Shown here piece by piece: positions 8,193 through 16,878 of a stretch of DNA of 47,999 nucleotides (positions within the stretch are counted from its first letter, which is position 1; each line of letters begins with the position of its first letter). Made by a program: the position numbers and the translations under genes. The notes beneath the pieces are model-generated. The model worked only from the letters and a program-made list of their open reading frames with translations, had not been told where the DNA came from and did not search any database. The DNA comes from Bacteroidaceae bacterium. Lineage in GTDB: Bacteria > Bacteroidota > Bacteroidia > Bacteroidales > Bacteroidaceae. The stretch is from NCBI GenBank assembly GCA_024682035.1, contig JAIKZS010000142.1, positions 1 through 47,999 of the forward strand. The letters are read 5' to 3'.

Positions 8193-8906
8193 ATGGCAAA
8201 TAGAATAACCAAACATATCCCAAACACCATTACATGTTTAAACCTTTTTTCTGGTTGTGTATGTTGTGTAATGGCTTTTTACCAACTCTACGAATATGCT
8301 TTGCTATGTGTTATTTTAAGTGCCGTATTTGACTTCTTTGACGGATTGGCAGCCAGGGCTTTAGACGCTCATTCCATTATCGGAAAAGACATCGACTCTT
8401 TAGCCGACGATATTAGTTTCGGTCTTGCGCCATCCGTCATCATGTATTCATTCTTAAGCAACTATTTGATTTTAGAAAATGTTTTGATGTTGATAGCACC
8501 GTTCTTTGCTTTTCTAATAGCTGTATTTTCAGCTCTACGCTTAGCAAAGTTCAATAATGATAGTCGGCAAGTGAGTTCCTTCTATGGTTTGCCAGTGCCA
8601 GCCAATGCATTATTCTGGGCTTCTGCCGTTGTTGGCTACTATGACTTGATGGAGTTGATACCCCTGTGGGGACTGTTTCTGGCTATTGCCATATCATGTT
8701 GGCTTTTGGTGAGTGACATACCCATGTTCTCACTGAAATTTAAGAACCTGACTTGGCAAGATAATAAAATTAGATATTTCTTTTTGGCTGTCAGCTTAGC
8801 TTTGCTTTGTTTAGGTGTTGGCGGAATAGCACTCATCATTCTCTGGTACATCTTGTTGTCAGTTGGCATATGGATGTATAGTCTTTTTAATACCAAGGTT
8901 GAATAA
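8193..8906 (+). CDS. pssA: CDP-diacylglycerol-serine O-phosphatidyltransferase
   Basis: 237 residues, an integral membrane enzyme with about seven or eight hydrophobic helices. The CDP-alcohol phosphatidyltransferase motif is complete: starting at DFFDGLAAR the Asp and Gly/Arg positions fit Dx2DGx2ARx8Gx3Dx3D, ending in GKDIDSLAD. It makes phosphatidylserine from CDP-diacylglycerol and serine. It starts 14 bp after psd, which uses its product, and its stop overlaps the next start by one base (TAATG), suggesting translational coupling. Confidence 0.95.
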   Translation: MANRITKHIPNTITCLNLFSGCVCCVMAFYQLYEYALLCVILSAVFDFFDGLAARALDAHSIIGKDIDSLADDISFGLAPSVIMYSFLSNYLILENVLMLIAPFFAFLIAVFSALRLAKFNNDSRQVSSFYGLPVPANALFWASAVVGYYDLMELIPLWGLFLAIAISCWLLVSDIPMFSLKFKNLTWQDNKIRYFFLAVSLALLCLGVGGIALIILWYILLSVGIWMYSLFNTKVE

Positions 8907-9121
8907 TGATTCGCTTTATACTTCTCAGCATATTATTCACAATAATTCTGCGAAAGCTCGGATCGCTATATTTGTATCTGAGACGTGTTTTTGGTGGCGA
9001 AAAACAAAAAGAGATTCATCAACACAACAATAGTGTTCGAAAGGACCCACAACCTCAAAAACGCAAAAAAGTGTTCACCAAAAACGATGGCGAATACGTT
9101 GATTTTGAAGAAATCAATTAA
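8906..9121 (+). CDS. DUF4834 family small membrane protein
   Basis: 71 residues. An N-terminal hydrophobic helix (about 3-27) is followed by a highly basic and polar tail ending in GEYVDFEEIN, the pattern of the DUF4834 family of Bacteroidetes. The function is unknown. The start overlaps the pssA stop by one base, so it belongs to the phospholipid operon. Its last 8 bases overlap the end of the convergent tadA gene, leaving no room for a normal intergenic terminator. Confidence 0.85.
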   Translation: MIRFILLSILFTIILRKLGSLYLYLRRVFGGEKQKEIHQHNNSVRKDPQPQKRKKVFTKNDGEYVDFEEIN

Positions 9122-9557
9122 GTTTTGCCCGCTTTGAAGCAAAGAATACTTTCATTAATTCTGCGCATTCTTTTACCATAACGCCACTTATCACTTTTGT
9201 TTTAGGATGTAGTGCTTTAGATGCGAATTGCGTATAACCTTTTTTCTCGTCAGATGCACCATATACCAATTTACCCAACTGCGACCAACCTATGGCACCT
9301 GCACACATTACGCAAGGTTCCACTGTTACATATAGCGTACATTCATTTAAATATTTACCTCCCAAAACTGAAGCAGCAGCCGTGATTGCCTGCATTTCCG
9401 CATGAGCAGTAACATCAGTCAGCATTTCTGTCAGGTTATGGGCTCTTGCAATGATACGGTCTTTACACACTACAACAGCTCCTATTGGTACTTCTCCTGC
9501 CTCGAAAGCCACTTGCGCCTCTTGGAGCGCCATTTTCATATAATAATTATCGTCCAT
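9114..9557 (-). CDS. tadA: tRNA-specific adenosine deaminase
   Basis: 147 residues from the ATG at 9557. The reading frame is open further upstream, but that part overlaps birA; the chosen start falls one base after the birA stop codon and gives a protein of normal family length beginning MDDNYYMKMAL. The zinc deaminase motifs are HAEMQAI (His and catalytic Glu) and PCVMCAGAI (two Cys ligands). It deaminates A34 to inosine in tRNA-Arg(ACG). Some related proteins act on guanine or other bases, so a nucleobase deaminase role is a small possibility. It is the last gene of the argE-like/yraN/birA operon. Confidence 0.9.
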   Translation of the reverse strand: MDDNYYMKMALQEAQVAFEAGEVPIGAVVVCKDRIIARAHNLTEMLTDVTAHAEMQAITAAASVLGGKYLNECTLYVTVEPCVMCAGAIGWSQLGKLVYGASDEKKGYTQFASKALHPKTKVISGVMVKECAELMKVFFASKRAKLN

Positions 9558-9558
9558 A

Positions 9559-10314
9559 TCAAATGATATACTGTATTTCTTTAAACAAATAGCTACGTCG
9601 CTGCTGGTTTTCATCTTCAAGAATCAGTCGGCCATCAGGCTCAACATTCAACAACTTAGCAGAAAACTCACCATGGATATCTTTATAGCGATGGTATCCC
9701 TCTTTACGATATAAATTTTGAAAATAAATATCAGCTAAATCTTTTTCAGCTAATTCAGCATTCTCCAATTGTGAATAAAGATTGTGGATTTCATCCATGA
9801 TTTCTTCAAGAAGCTGCATCCTATCAACATCTTTCCCTATTATCATACTCAATGACACCGGATTAGGAGCATCGCTATGAAAGACAGCTTGATTAACATT
9901 CAGTCCAACACCACACACGCACCTGCCAAGATTCATATTCTCCAAATAAACCTCTATCAATATACCACATATTTTTTTGTCGCCGAAATAAATATCATTG
10001 GGCCATTTAATAGCACAGCCATCAGTTTCATACTTGCTTAAAGAACGCACAATGCCAAGAGATACTATTTGAGAAATAACAAACTGTCGGTTTGCTGGTA
10101 AAAATGAAGGATATAACACAAAACTGAAGGTAAGATTAGCTCCTTTTTCAGATTCCCAACTATTACCCCTCTGCCCTTTTCCTGCCGATTGAAATTCGGC
10201 AAAAACAGTAGTAAAAGGGGCAACCCTATCTTGTTTTTCTTCGCATAATGATGTTAGATAACGATTTGTAGAATCTATCTGTTCCAGTTTTATAAAAGAG
10301 AAATTTGTAGTCAT
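9559..10314 (-). CDS. birA: Biotin-[acetyl-CoA-carboxylase] ligase
   Basis: 251 residues. The biotinyl-5'-AMP site is GKGQRGNSWES at about residues 45-55, followed by KWPNDIYFGDKKICGILIE with the conserved lysine of the catalytic domain. It attaches biotin to the carrier domain of biotin-dependent carboxylases. No N-terminal winged-helix DNA-binding domain is present: the catalytic domain begins almost at residue 1, so unlike E. coli BirA it should not act as a repressor. It starts 8 bp after yraN and ends one base before the tadA start. Confidence 0.94.
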   Translation of the reverse strand: MTTNFSFIKLEQIDSTNRYLTSLCEEKQDRVAPFTTVFAEFQSAGKGQRGNSWESEKGANLTFSFVLYPSFLPANRQFVISQIVSLGIVRSLSKYETDGCAIKWPNDIYFGDKKICGILIEVYLENMNLGRCVCGVGLNVNQAVFHSDAPNPVSLSMIIGKDVDRMQLLEEIMDEIHNLYSQLENAELAEKDLADIYFQNLYRKEGYHRYKDIHGEFSAKLLNVEPDGRLILEDENQQRRSYLFKEIQYII

Positions 10315-10322
10315 ACTATATC

Positions 10323-10691
10323 TTAATAATAATGCCGCAGGTTAAACGCATTTTCAATATGTTCTATTTTGAAAAAGCCGTCAGAACCTACTAACGAGAT
10401 AATGTCAAAATAAACGGGTTCGTCCAAATCAAAGTATTTTATATAGGCATTAGTCGCCTTCATTATCCGCATTCTTTTTATATGGTTCACAGCCTCAATT
10501 GGTTCTTTGAAATTGTCACTTGAACGAGTTTTCACCTCTATTACCCTTATCTCTCCATCCTTGTAAGCTACAATGTCAAGTTCCCAATGCCTATAACGCC
10601 AGTTCCTATGGCGTATCACATAGCCTTTACCTTCCAAATACCTTACAGTAGCCTCCTCGCCTTCTTTTCCCAAGTCATTATGCTTTGCCAT
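10323..10691 (-). CDS. YraN family (UPF0102) endonuclease-like protein
   Basis: 122 residues, the usual length. The sequence contains LGKEGEEATVRYLEGKGY and then WELDIVAYKDGEIRVIEVKTR, a PD-(D/E)xK nuclease-type core with Glu, Asp and the Glu-x-Lys pair. The biological role of the family is not settled; nuclease activity on branched or damaged DNA has been suggested. Its start overlaps the stop of the upstream M20 gene by one base. Confidence 0.9.
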   Translation of the reverse strand: MAKHNDLGKEGEEATVRYLEGKGYVIRHRNWRYRHWELDIVAYKDGEIRVIEVKTRSSDNFKEPIEAVNHIKRMRIMKATNAYIKYFDLDEPVYFDIISLVGSDGFFKIEHIENAFNLRHYY

Positions 10692-11758
10692 TAAAGTACA
10701 CCCTCTAATAATTGTAAATACAAACCTATTGCCTCTTCTATTTCTTGCAGATAAATAAATTCATCAGCAGTATGACTCCTGGCACTTTTACCTGGCCCCA
10801 TCTTCATGCTGGGGAATGACATAAGCGCTTGGTCACTAAGAGTTGGTGACCCAAAAGGTTTACGTCCTAAAGCAATAGCTCGTTGAACCAGTGGATGATC
10901 TAAAGGAGTTGAAGTAGAGTTGAGACGGAAAGATCTAGCCATTGGTACGCAAGCAATATGTTGTTTTATTTCTTCAAACAGTTCTTTGTTGCTGTAGCAC
11001 TCGTTACTCCTCACATCTACAGTGAATGTACATAAATCTGGTACTACATTGTGCTGCGTACCTGCATGAATTACAGTAACACTCATTTTAACGGGGCCCA
11101 AAGTAGGTGATACTTTCTGGAATTGATAGTCACGAAACCAACATATATCGTCAAGTACTTTATAAATAGCATTATCGCCTTCGTTTCTAGCAGCATGACC
11201 TGATTTGCCATGAGCTTCTACATCAATTACCATCAAACCTTTCTCTGCAATGGCAGGGTGCATTTCGGTAGGTTCGCCTACAATAGCAAAATCAATAGTA
11301 GGCAAATCGGGAAGCACACTCTCAATGCCACCTTTTCCCGATACTTCTTCTTCACAAGAAGCAAGAAAAATTAAATTATGAGACAACTTTCCTTTGCATA
11401 GCACTAGAAATACTTGCAGCAAACTAACAACACTTGCACCAGCATCGTTGCTTCCTAATCCATAAAGCTTCCCGTTGCTCTCCAACACTGGAGTAAAAGG
11501 GTCTTTTAGCCAACCACTCACAGGTTTTACGGTATCGATATGTGAATTTAGGAGCAAGGTTGGTTTCTTCAAATCAAAGGCTGGGCTCATGCACCATATA
11601 TTATTCCCCTTGCGACAAGTTTCCATACCTTGGGCTTCGATATAATTTTGCAGACAATCGGCAGCAAGTTGCTCGTCACGACTAACAGAAGGGATGCTGA
11701 TGAGCTGTTTCAACAGTCCTACAGCCTCCACGGAAAGCATTTTTACGTCGTAGTTCAT
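10691..11758 (-). CDS. M20 family metallopeptidase/deacylase (ArgE/DapE-like)
   Basis: 355 residues. Metal and catalytic residues lie in NSHIDTV (His, Asp), GSNDAGAS (Asp), CEEEVSGKGG (Glu-Glu), VGEPTEM, and a C-terminal SHTADEF (His). M20 enzymes cleave acylated amino acids; in Bacteroides a close relative deacylates N-succinyl-L-ornithine in arginine synthesis, and that is the likeliest role here, but no other arg genes are nearby. The ATG at 11758 was chosen because the in-frame ATG at 11782 lies in the -7 box (11780-11787). It is the first gene of the yraN-birA-tadA operon. Confidence 0.85.
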   Translation of the reverse strand: MNYDVKMLSVEAVGLLKQLISIPSVSRDEQLAADCLQNYIEAQGMETCRKGNNIWCMSPAFDLKKPTLLLNSHIDTVKPVSGWLKDPFTPVLESNGKLYGLGSNDAGASVVSLLQVFLVLCKGKLSHNLIFLASCEEEVSGKGGIESVLPDLPTIDFAIVGEPTEMHPAIAEKGLMVIDVEAHGKSGHAARNEGDNAIYKVLDDICWFRDYQFQKVSPTLGPVKMSVTVIHAGTQHNVVPDLCTFTVDVRSNECYSNKELFEEIKQHIACVPMARSFRLNSTSTPLDHPLVQRAIALGRKPFGSPTLSDQALMSFPSMKMGPGKSARSHTADEFIYLQEIEEAIGLYLQLLEGVL

Positions 11759-11779
11759 TTTTTTTCTACATTTATTATG

Positions 11780-11787
11780 CAAACATA
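11780..11787 (-). promoter_or_regulatory. Promoter (-7 box) of M20-yraN-birA-tadA operon
   Basis: TATGTTTG on the minus strand fits TAnnTTTG; a TTG lies at 11811-11809, at a spacing of 21. The start codon at 11758 is about 15 bases from the expected transcription start. Confidence 0.6.
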
Positions 11788-11840
11788 AGAAATTAAATTA
11801 AATTTACACAATAAAAAATGATGGTTTCACCTGAAACTGC

Positions 11841-11848
11841 TATCTTTG
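11841..11848 (+). promoter_or_regulatory. Promoter (-7 box) of acyl-CoA ligase-prfB operon
   Basis: TATCTTTG is followed by CATAAAA. At the -33 position the sequence is ATG at 11818-11820, which is a partial match. The start codon at 11872 lies 23 bases beyond the box. Confidence 0.6.
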
Positions 11849-11871
11849 CATAAAATTAAGAGTTTTTGATT

Positions 11872-13686
11872 ATGGCAATAAAACATTTATCTGCATTGGT
11901 TGACCTCCAAGTGGAGAAATTCGGAGCCGATTTTGCAGTATTAAAGTATAGGGATAATAAAGGTGTATGGCTGACCATTACATGGGGACAGTTCCAAAAT
12001 CAGGTTCGCCAAGCAGCGAATGCTATGGCAGTATTAGGCGTAGAAGAAGAAGATAATGTAGGCATTTTCTCGCAGAATAAGCCAGAAAGCTTCATCATCG
12101 ACTTTGCTAACATGTATAACCGTGCGGTATCTGTGCCTCTGTATGCTACATCATCACCCAGCCAAACCCATTACATCGTGAGTGATGCCAATATCAAGTT
12201 GTTGTTTGTAGGTGAACAATATCAGTACGACACCGTCAGAGCTGTACTATCGCAATGCCACAGTCTAACAAAGATTGTGATATATGACCGTAAAGTAATT
12301 CGTCACCCACAAGATAAGATTTCTATCTATTTCGATGAGTTCCTACAATTAGGAGAAGGATTTCCAAAAAATGACTTAGTGGAGGCACGCAAAGCTAAGG
12401 GGAAGCCTGATGACACGATTGGCATCCTTTATACGAGTGGCACCACAGGTGAACCTAAAGGCGTCGTTCTACTACATTCCAGCTTAATTGACCAGTTTAG
12501 AAATCACCATGAACACCTGGGTGCCCAGATGAGACCTGGTGATGTGAGCATGAATTTCCTACCGCTTACACATATCTTTGAACGTGGATGGAGCTATGTC
12601 TGTCTATATGAAGGCATTACCATTGCTGTTAACCTAAGGCCACAGGAAATTCAACAAGCCATCAAAGAAGTACACCCTACCCATATGTGCAGTGTGCCAC
12701 GTTTTTGGGAGAAAGTTTACATTGGAGTACAACAAAAAATTGCTACAGAAAAAGGTTTACGAAAAGCAATGATGGAAAATGCCATCAAGGTAGGTAAGAA
12801 ATATAACGTTGACTATCTTAACAATGGTAAAAAACCTCCTCTTTGGCTGAGCATGCAATATAAGTTCTATGAAAAGACAGTCATCTCCACTTTAAAGAAA
12901 GTATTGGGCTTGGAAAACGCTAAGTTCTTCCCTACAGCTGGTGCTGCAGTAAGTAATGATGTGTGCGAGTTCGTTCATGCAGTGGGTATCAATATGTGTG
13001 TGGGTTATGGGCTGACCGAATCTTTTGCTACCGTAAGCTGCTTCCCATTAGAGCATTACGTTCCTGGTTCTGTAGGCAAAATCATCCCAAGCCTCAAGGT
13101 TAAGATTGACCCAGAGAATGAAGAAATTCTGTTAAAGGGCCCTACCATTATGAAAGGGTATTATAAAAAAGAAGAGGCCAACAAGGCAGCATTTACTCCT
13201 GATGGATATTTCCGTACAGGTGATACAGGCTGGGTAGAAGGTCGCACTTTATTCTTAAAAGAACGCATCAAGGATTTAATGAAAACATCCAACGGTAAAT
13301 ATGTAAGTCCACAAGCTTTAGAGGCCAAATTAGGCATTGACCGTTTTATTGAGCAAGTGGCAGTCATTGCCGATGGGCGCAAATTTGTATCAGCTCTGAT
13401 AGTACCTTCTTACGAGGCATTAAAAGAATTTGCATCTCAAAAGGGCATTTCTTACCAGTCTATGGAGGAACTATTACAGCATAAACGGGTACTGGATTTG
13501 TTTCAGAACCGCATTGACACCTTGCAACAAGAATTTGCTCATTATGAACAAATAAAACGATTCACATTGCTGTCTTCTCCTTTCAGCATGGAAAATGGCG
13601 AGCTTACAAATACCCTGAAATTACGTCGCCGAGTGGTTGCAGAAAACTACAAGGCACTAATTGACAAAATGTACGAAGAAAATTAG
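11872..13686 (+). CDS. Long-chain fatty acid-CoA ligase (AMP-binding)
   Basis: 604 residues, typical of Bacteroidetes FadD/FadD15-like ligases. The AMP-binding P-loop is LYTSGTTGEPKGVV near residue 190; the other signatures are GYGLTES (around 380), YFRTGDTG (around 445) and KDLMKTSNGKYVSP near the C-terminal hinge with its lysine. It activates long-chain fatty acids to acyl-CoA through an acyl-AMP intermediate. The ATG at 11872 is preferred over an in-frame TTG two codons earlier. It is the first gene of a rightward operon, with prfB starting 15 bp after it. Confidence 0.93.
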   Translation: MAIKHLSALVDLQVEKFGADFAVLKYRDNKGVWLTITWGQFQNQVRQAANAMAVLGVEEEDNVGIFSQNKPESFIIDFANMYNRAVSVPLYATSSPSQTHYIVSDANIKLLFVGEQYQYDTVRAVLSQCHSLTKIVIYDRKVIRHPQDKISIYFDEFLQLGEGFPKNDLVEARKAKGKPDDTIGILYTSGTTGEPKGVVLLHSSLIDQFRNHHEHLGAQMRPGDVSMNFLPLTHIFERGWSYVCLYEGITIAVNLRPQEIQQAIKEVHPTHMCSVPRFWEKVYIGVQQKIATEKGLRKAMMENAIKVGKKYNVDYLNNGKKPPLWLSMQYKFYEKTVISTLKKVLGLENAKFFPTAGAAVSNDVCEFVHAVGINMCVGYGLTESFATVSCFPLEHYVPGSVGKIIPSLKVKIDPENEEILLKGPTIMKGYYKKEEANKAAFTPDGYFRTGDTGWVEGRTLFLKERIKDLMKTSNGKYVSPQALEAKLGIDRFIEQVAVIADGRKFVSALIVPSYEALKEFASQKGISYQSMEELLQHKRVLDLFQNRIDTLQQEFAHYEQIKRFTLLSSPFSMENGELTNTLKLRRRVVAENYKALIDKMYEEN

Positions 13687-13701
13687 GAACAAAAAACTAT
13701 C

Positions 13702-14817
13702 ATGATAACGAGTGATCAACTTAAAGAAATAAAAGACAGATGTAATGCGCTGAACCGATACCTTGACATTGAAGGTAAGCAGATACAATATGAAGAGGAA
13801 CAACTGCGTACACATGACCCTGACTTTTGGAGTGACCAAAAGGCAGCAGAAGCGCAGATGAAGAAAGTAAAAGAGCTGGAAAAATGGCTAAACGGATATA
13901 AAGAGGTAGCAAGTCTTACAGAAGAGTTGCAGTTGGCTTTTGACTTTTATAAAGACGAATTAGTAACAGAAGAAGAAGTAGATGTTGCTTACCGCAAAGT
14001 ACTAGAAGCTATCGAGGCTCTTGAACTGAAGAACATGTTGCGCGACGAGGCTGACAACATGGACTGCGTTCTGAAAATTAACTCAGGAGCCGGTGGCACT
14101 GAAAGTCAAGATTGGGCAAGCATGCTTATGCGCATGTATTTACGTTATGCAGAAACCCATGGCTATAAAACTACCATTTCAAACCTTCAAGAAGGCGATG
14201 AAGCAGGCATAAAAACTTGTACCATAGAGATTTTAGGCGACTACGCTTATGGATATTTAAAAGGTGAAAACGGCGTACATCGCTTGGTTCGCGTATCACC
14301 CTACAACGCCCAGGGCAAGCGCATGACATCATTCGCTTCCGTATTCGCTTCTCCACTGGTGGACGATACCATTGAGGTGAAAGTGGATATGGCTTGTGTT
14401 TCCTGGGATACATTCCGAAGCAGTGGTGCTGGTGGTCAAAATGTGAACAAGGTGGAATCTGGCGTGCGACTTCGTTATCAATATAAAGATCCTTATACGG
14501 GAGAAGAGGAAGAAATCCTTATAGAGAATACAGAAACACGCGACCAACCAAAGAACCGAGAAAATGCCATGCAACACTTGAAGTCTATCTTGTACGACAA
14601 GGAGTTGCAGCATCGAAATGAAGAAAAGGCCAAAGTTGAGGCAGGGAAGAAGAAAATTGAATGGGGCTCGCAGATACGCAGTTATGTATTTGATGACCGT
14701 CGAGTAAAAGATCATCGCACCAACTACCAAACATCAGATGTAAATGGGGTAATGGATGGCAAAATTGACGAATTCATCAAAGCTTATCTGATGGAGTTTT
14801 CAGGCAAAAACGATTAA
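13702..14817 (+). CDS. prfB: Peptide chain release factor 2
   Basis: 371 residues read in one frame. N-terminal helical domain, then the catalytic GGQ loop in SSGAGGQNVNKVESG (around residue 240) that triggers peptide release. The anticodon-like SPF motif of RF2 is expected near residue 200, where the sequence reads RVSPYNAQGKR; SPYN instead of SPF is a common variant. At codons 21-22 CTT GAC lies exactly where E. coli prfB has CTT TGA C, so the autoregulatory +1 frameshift is absent. The gene lies between an acyl-CoA ligase and a small membrane peptide. Confidence 0.96.
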   Translation: MITSDQLKEIKDRCNALNRYLDIEGKQIQYEEEQLRTHDPDFWSDQKAAEAQMKKVKELEKWLNGYKEVASLTEELQLAFDFYKDELVTEEEVDVAYRKVLEAIEALELKNMLRDEADNMDCVLKINSGAGGTESQDWASMLMRMYLRYAETHGYKTTISNLQEGDEAGIKTCTIEILGDYAYGYLKGENGVHRLVRVSPYNAQGKRMTSFASVFASPLVDDTIEVKVDMACVSWDTFRSSGAGGQNVNKVESGVRLRYQYKDPYTGEEEEILIENTETRDQPKNRENAMQHLKSILYDKELQHRNEEKAKVEAGKKKIEWGSQIRSYVFDDRRVKDHRTNYQTSDVNGVMDGKIDEFIKAYLMEFSGKND

Positions 14818-14841
14818 ATGAATAATTAAATATTTAACATT

Positions 14842-14985
14842 ATGGCTAAGACTATAAGAAATCAAAAGAAAGAAGCGCGTGAGAAACGCCAGGAAAAACA
14901 AGGAAAACAACTTTTGTTTGGCTTTGCTATCATAGCAGTAGTACTGGTTGTACTGATGTTTATGTATTATTCAACCCAAGTATAA
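14842..14985 (+). CDS. 47-residue single-pass membrane protein
   Basis: A short gene with start ATGGCT and stop TAA, placed 24 bp after prfB and 3 bp before the CYTH gene. The protein begins MAKTIRNQKKEAREK, a very basic stretch of about 23 residues, and continues with one hydrophobic helix (about residues 24-43, FGFAIIAVVLVVLMFMYY) and a short tail. The tight spacing and compact charge pattern support a real gene. I recognise no family. It would sit in the inner membrane with its basic end in the cytosol. Confidence 0.65.
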   Translation: MAKTIRNQKKEAREKRQEKQGKQLLFGFAIIAVVLVVLMFMYYSTQV

Positions 14986-14988
14986 AAT

Positions 14989-15471
14989 ATGCCACTTGAG
15001 ATAGAGCGCAAGTTCCTGGTCAGCGACAACAGCTACAAACGCTTGGCTACTTCAAATAGCCACATTATGCAAGGCTATATTTGTAGTAAAAGATGTACTG
15101 TGCGTGTACGTATCCGCGACAACAAGGGATACCTTACCATCAAAGGGCCTTCTGACAAAAGTGGAATCAGCCGTTATGAATGGGAGAAAGAAATAAGCCT
15201 TCATGATGCAGAAGACTTAATGCTACTTTGCGAACCTGGTGTGATTGACAAGGTGCGATACCTCGTGCCTAGTGGCAAACATACTTTCGAGGTAGATGAG
15301 TTTTTTGGAGAGAATCAAGGTTTAGTAGTAGCAGAGGTAGAGCTTCCTTCTGAAGACGAACCATACGAGAGACCTGCCTTCATTGGTCAAGAAGTAACAG
15401 GCGACCGTAGATATTATAATTCTCATTTGAGAAAGAACCCTTATTCTAAGTGGACAGAGAACCATGAATAG
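14989..15471 (+). CDS. CYTH domain protein (triphosphatase-like)
   Basis: 160 residues, a single CYTH domain starting with the signature EIERKFLV (ExExK) at residues 4-11, then basic ligands in RVRIRDNKGYLTIKG and acidic ones in EVDEFFG and VAEVELPSEDE. Members bind triphosphate groups with divalent metal; bacterial stand-alone forms are usually inorganic triphosphatases, and only some are adenylate cyclases. The sequence alone does not tell which. Its end overlaps the next gene by 8 bases. Confidence 0.92.
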   Translation: MPLEIERKFLVSDNSYKRLATSNSHIMQGYICSKRCTVRVRIRDNKGYLTIKGPSDKSGISRYEWEKEISLHDAEDLMLLCEPGVIDKVRYLVPSGKHTFEVDEFFGENQGLVVAEVELPSEDEPYERPAFIGQEVTGDRRYYNSHLRKNPYSKWTENHE

Positions 15472-16768
15472 TGTTCAATGGAATGAATATGTACCTCAAG
15501 AGATGATCAACTTTTTGTTGGTCACCCTCTTCTCGTTGCTAATAGGCCTTTCACTTCACAGGCTCAACCTAAATAAAGAAAGTGAAAGAATTCTGTTTGG
15601 CACAGATCGTACATTTACTTTCATTGGTATTTTAGGCTATCTGCTCTATATCCTTGAACCTACAACCTATGCCCTCTATATTTTTGGAGGTGCCTTATTA
15701 GGCATTTTGTTGGCCATCCACTATTACGTCAAGCAGTCACAATACCATCTGTTTGGCGTAACTACAATTGTCATTGCTCTCATTACCTATGCCTTACCAC
15801 CGGTTGTGATAACACAGCCTTCGTGGTTCTATGTAATGGTAGTTGTGCTGGTATTACTATTCATTGAAATGAAGCACAATTTTGCAGAATTAGCGCAGCG
15901 TATGAAGAATGACGAGATGGTAACCTTAGCCAAATTTTTGGCTATCAGCGGTATTATTTTGCCTATCCTACCTGACGAGAATTTACTTCCAGACATTAAC
16001 CTTACACCATACACCGTATGGTTGGCTACTGTAGTAGTAAGTGGTATCAGCTACCTCTCTTATTTGTTGAAAAGGTATGTATTCCGAAAGTCAGGCACCT
16101 TAGTTAGCGGTATCATAGGAGGATTATACAGTAGTACTGCTACCATCAGCGTTTTAGCTCGTAAGGGCAAAGAAGCTACAGGCGCAGAAGCAGAAGAGTG
16201 TGTGGCAGCTATGCTGATGGCTATCAGTATGATGTTCTTGCGATTCTTGATACTGATAGGGATTTTCAGTAAAGAAACTTTATTTATCATTTGGCCTTAC
16301 ATGCTCATTATGTCTGCTGTGGCTTTCACTGTTGGTATTCATTTACATATAAAGAACCGCCAGCAATTGGCAGCTAATGTAGAATTTGAAAACGATACAG
16401 ATAGCAGTAACCCACTGGAATTTAAAGTAGCACTGATTTTTGCCGTATTGTTCGTAGTATTTACCCTCGTCACCCATTACACTTTGATTTACGCAGGTAA
16501 CAGTGGGTTGCACATCCTTTCGGTCGTATCAGGATTAAGTGATATTACTCCATTCATTTTGAATTTACTGGGAAGTACTGGCAGCATTGCGGTATATGTA
16601 GTAGCAGCATGTAGTATGCAGGCCATTATAAGCAACATCTGCGTTAATATGTGTTATGCTCTTTTCTTTTCAGGAGGCAATAAAACCATGAAACCACTTA
16701 TTCTCCGTGGATTTGGTACCGTCATCGCTACTAATGTTGCATTGCTAGCTCTCCACTATTTCCTTTAA
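15464..16768 (+). CDS. MgtC/SapB and DUF4010 membrane protein
   Basis: 434 residues, almost entirely hydrophobic, with about twelve predicted helices. The N-terminal part resembles the MgtC/SapB fold (FLLVTLFSLLIGLSLHR and a Gly-rich helix); the C-terminal half matches DUF4010 (SGIIGGLYSSTATISVLARKGKE). These proteins are found as membrane transporter-like or regulatory proteins of unknown substrate. The start overlaps the CYTH stop by 8 bases, suggesting translational coupling. Confidence 0.88.
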   Translation: MNSVQWNEYVPQEMINFLLVTLFSLLIGLSLHRLNLNKESERILFGTDRTFTFIGILGYLLYILEPTTYALYIFGGALLGILLAIHYYVKQSQYHLFGVTTIVIALITYALPPVVITQPSWFYVMVVVLVLLFIEMKHNFAELAQRMKNDEMVTLAKFLAISGIILPILPDENLLPDINLTPYTVWLATVVVSGISYLSYLLKRYVFRKSGTLVSGIIGGLYSSTATISVLARKGKEATGAEAEECVAAMLMAISMMFLRFLILIGIFSKETLFIIWPYMLIMSAVAFTVGIHLHIKNRQQLAANVEFENDTDSSNPLEFKVALIFAVLFVVFTLVTHYTLIYAGNSGLHILSVVSGLSDITPFILNLLGSTGSIAVYVVAACSMQAIISNICVNMCYALFFSGGNKTMKPLILRGFGTVIATNVALLALHYFL

Positions 16769-16787
16769 ATAACAAACTTTACGTCAT

Positions 16788-16819
16788 AAAAAAGCATCAC
16801 CCCTAACGGAGCAATGCTT
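16788..16819 (-). terminator. Terminator of the DivIC-like gene operon
   Basis: On the minus strand AAGCAT, TG, CTCC, loop GTTA, GGGG, TG, ATGCTT form a 12-bp stem with three G-U pairs, followed directly by six T. It lies between convergent operons and fits best as the end of the leftward one. Confidence 0.72.
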
Positions 16820-16878
16820 GCCTTATTCTCAATATAACCAATAATCAACAATCATTTTAAGGAATAAAAAAAACGATT

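Noticed and set aside
11758..11782. Longer M20 protein starting at 11782
   Set aside because: That ATG lies inside the -7 box, so it would be upstream of the transcript. The start at 11758 gives a normal N-terminus.
13702..13770. Programmed +1 frameshift in prfB
   Set aside because: The single frame is open from the start codon, and the slippery CTT is followed by GAC rather than TGA.
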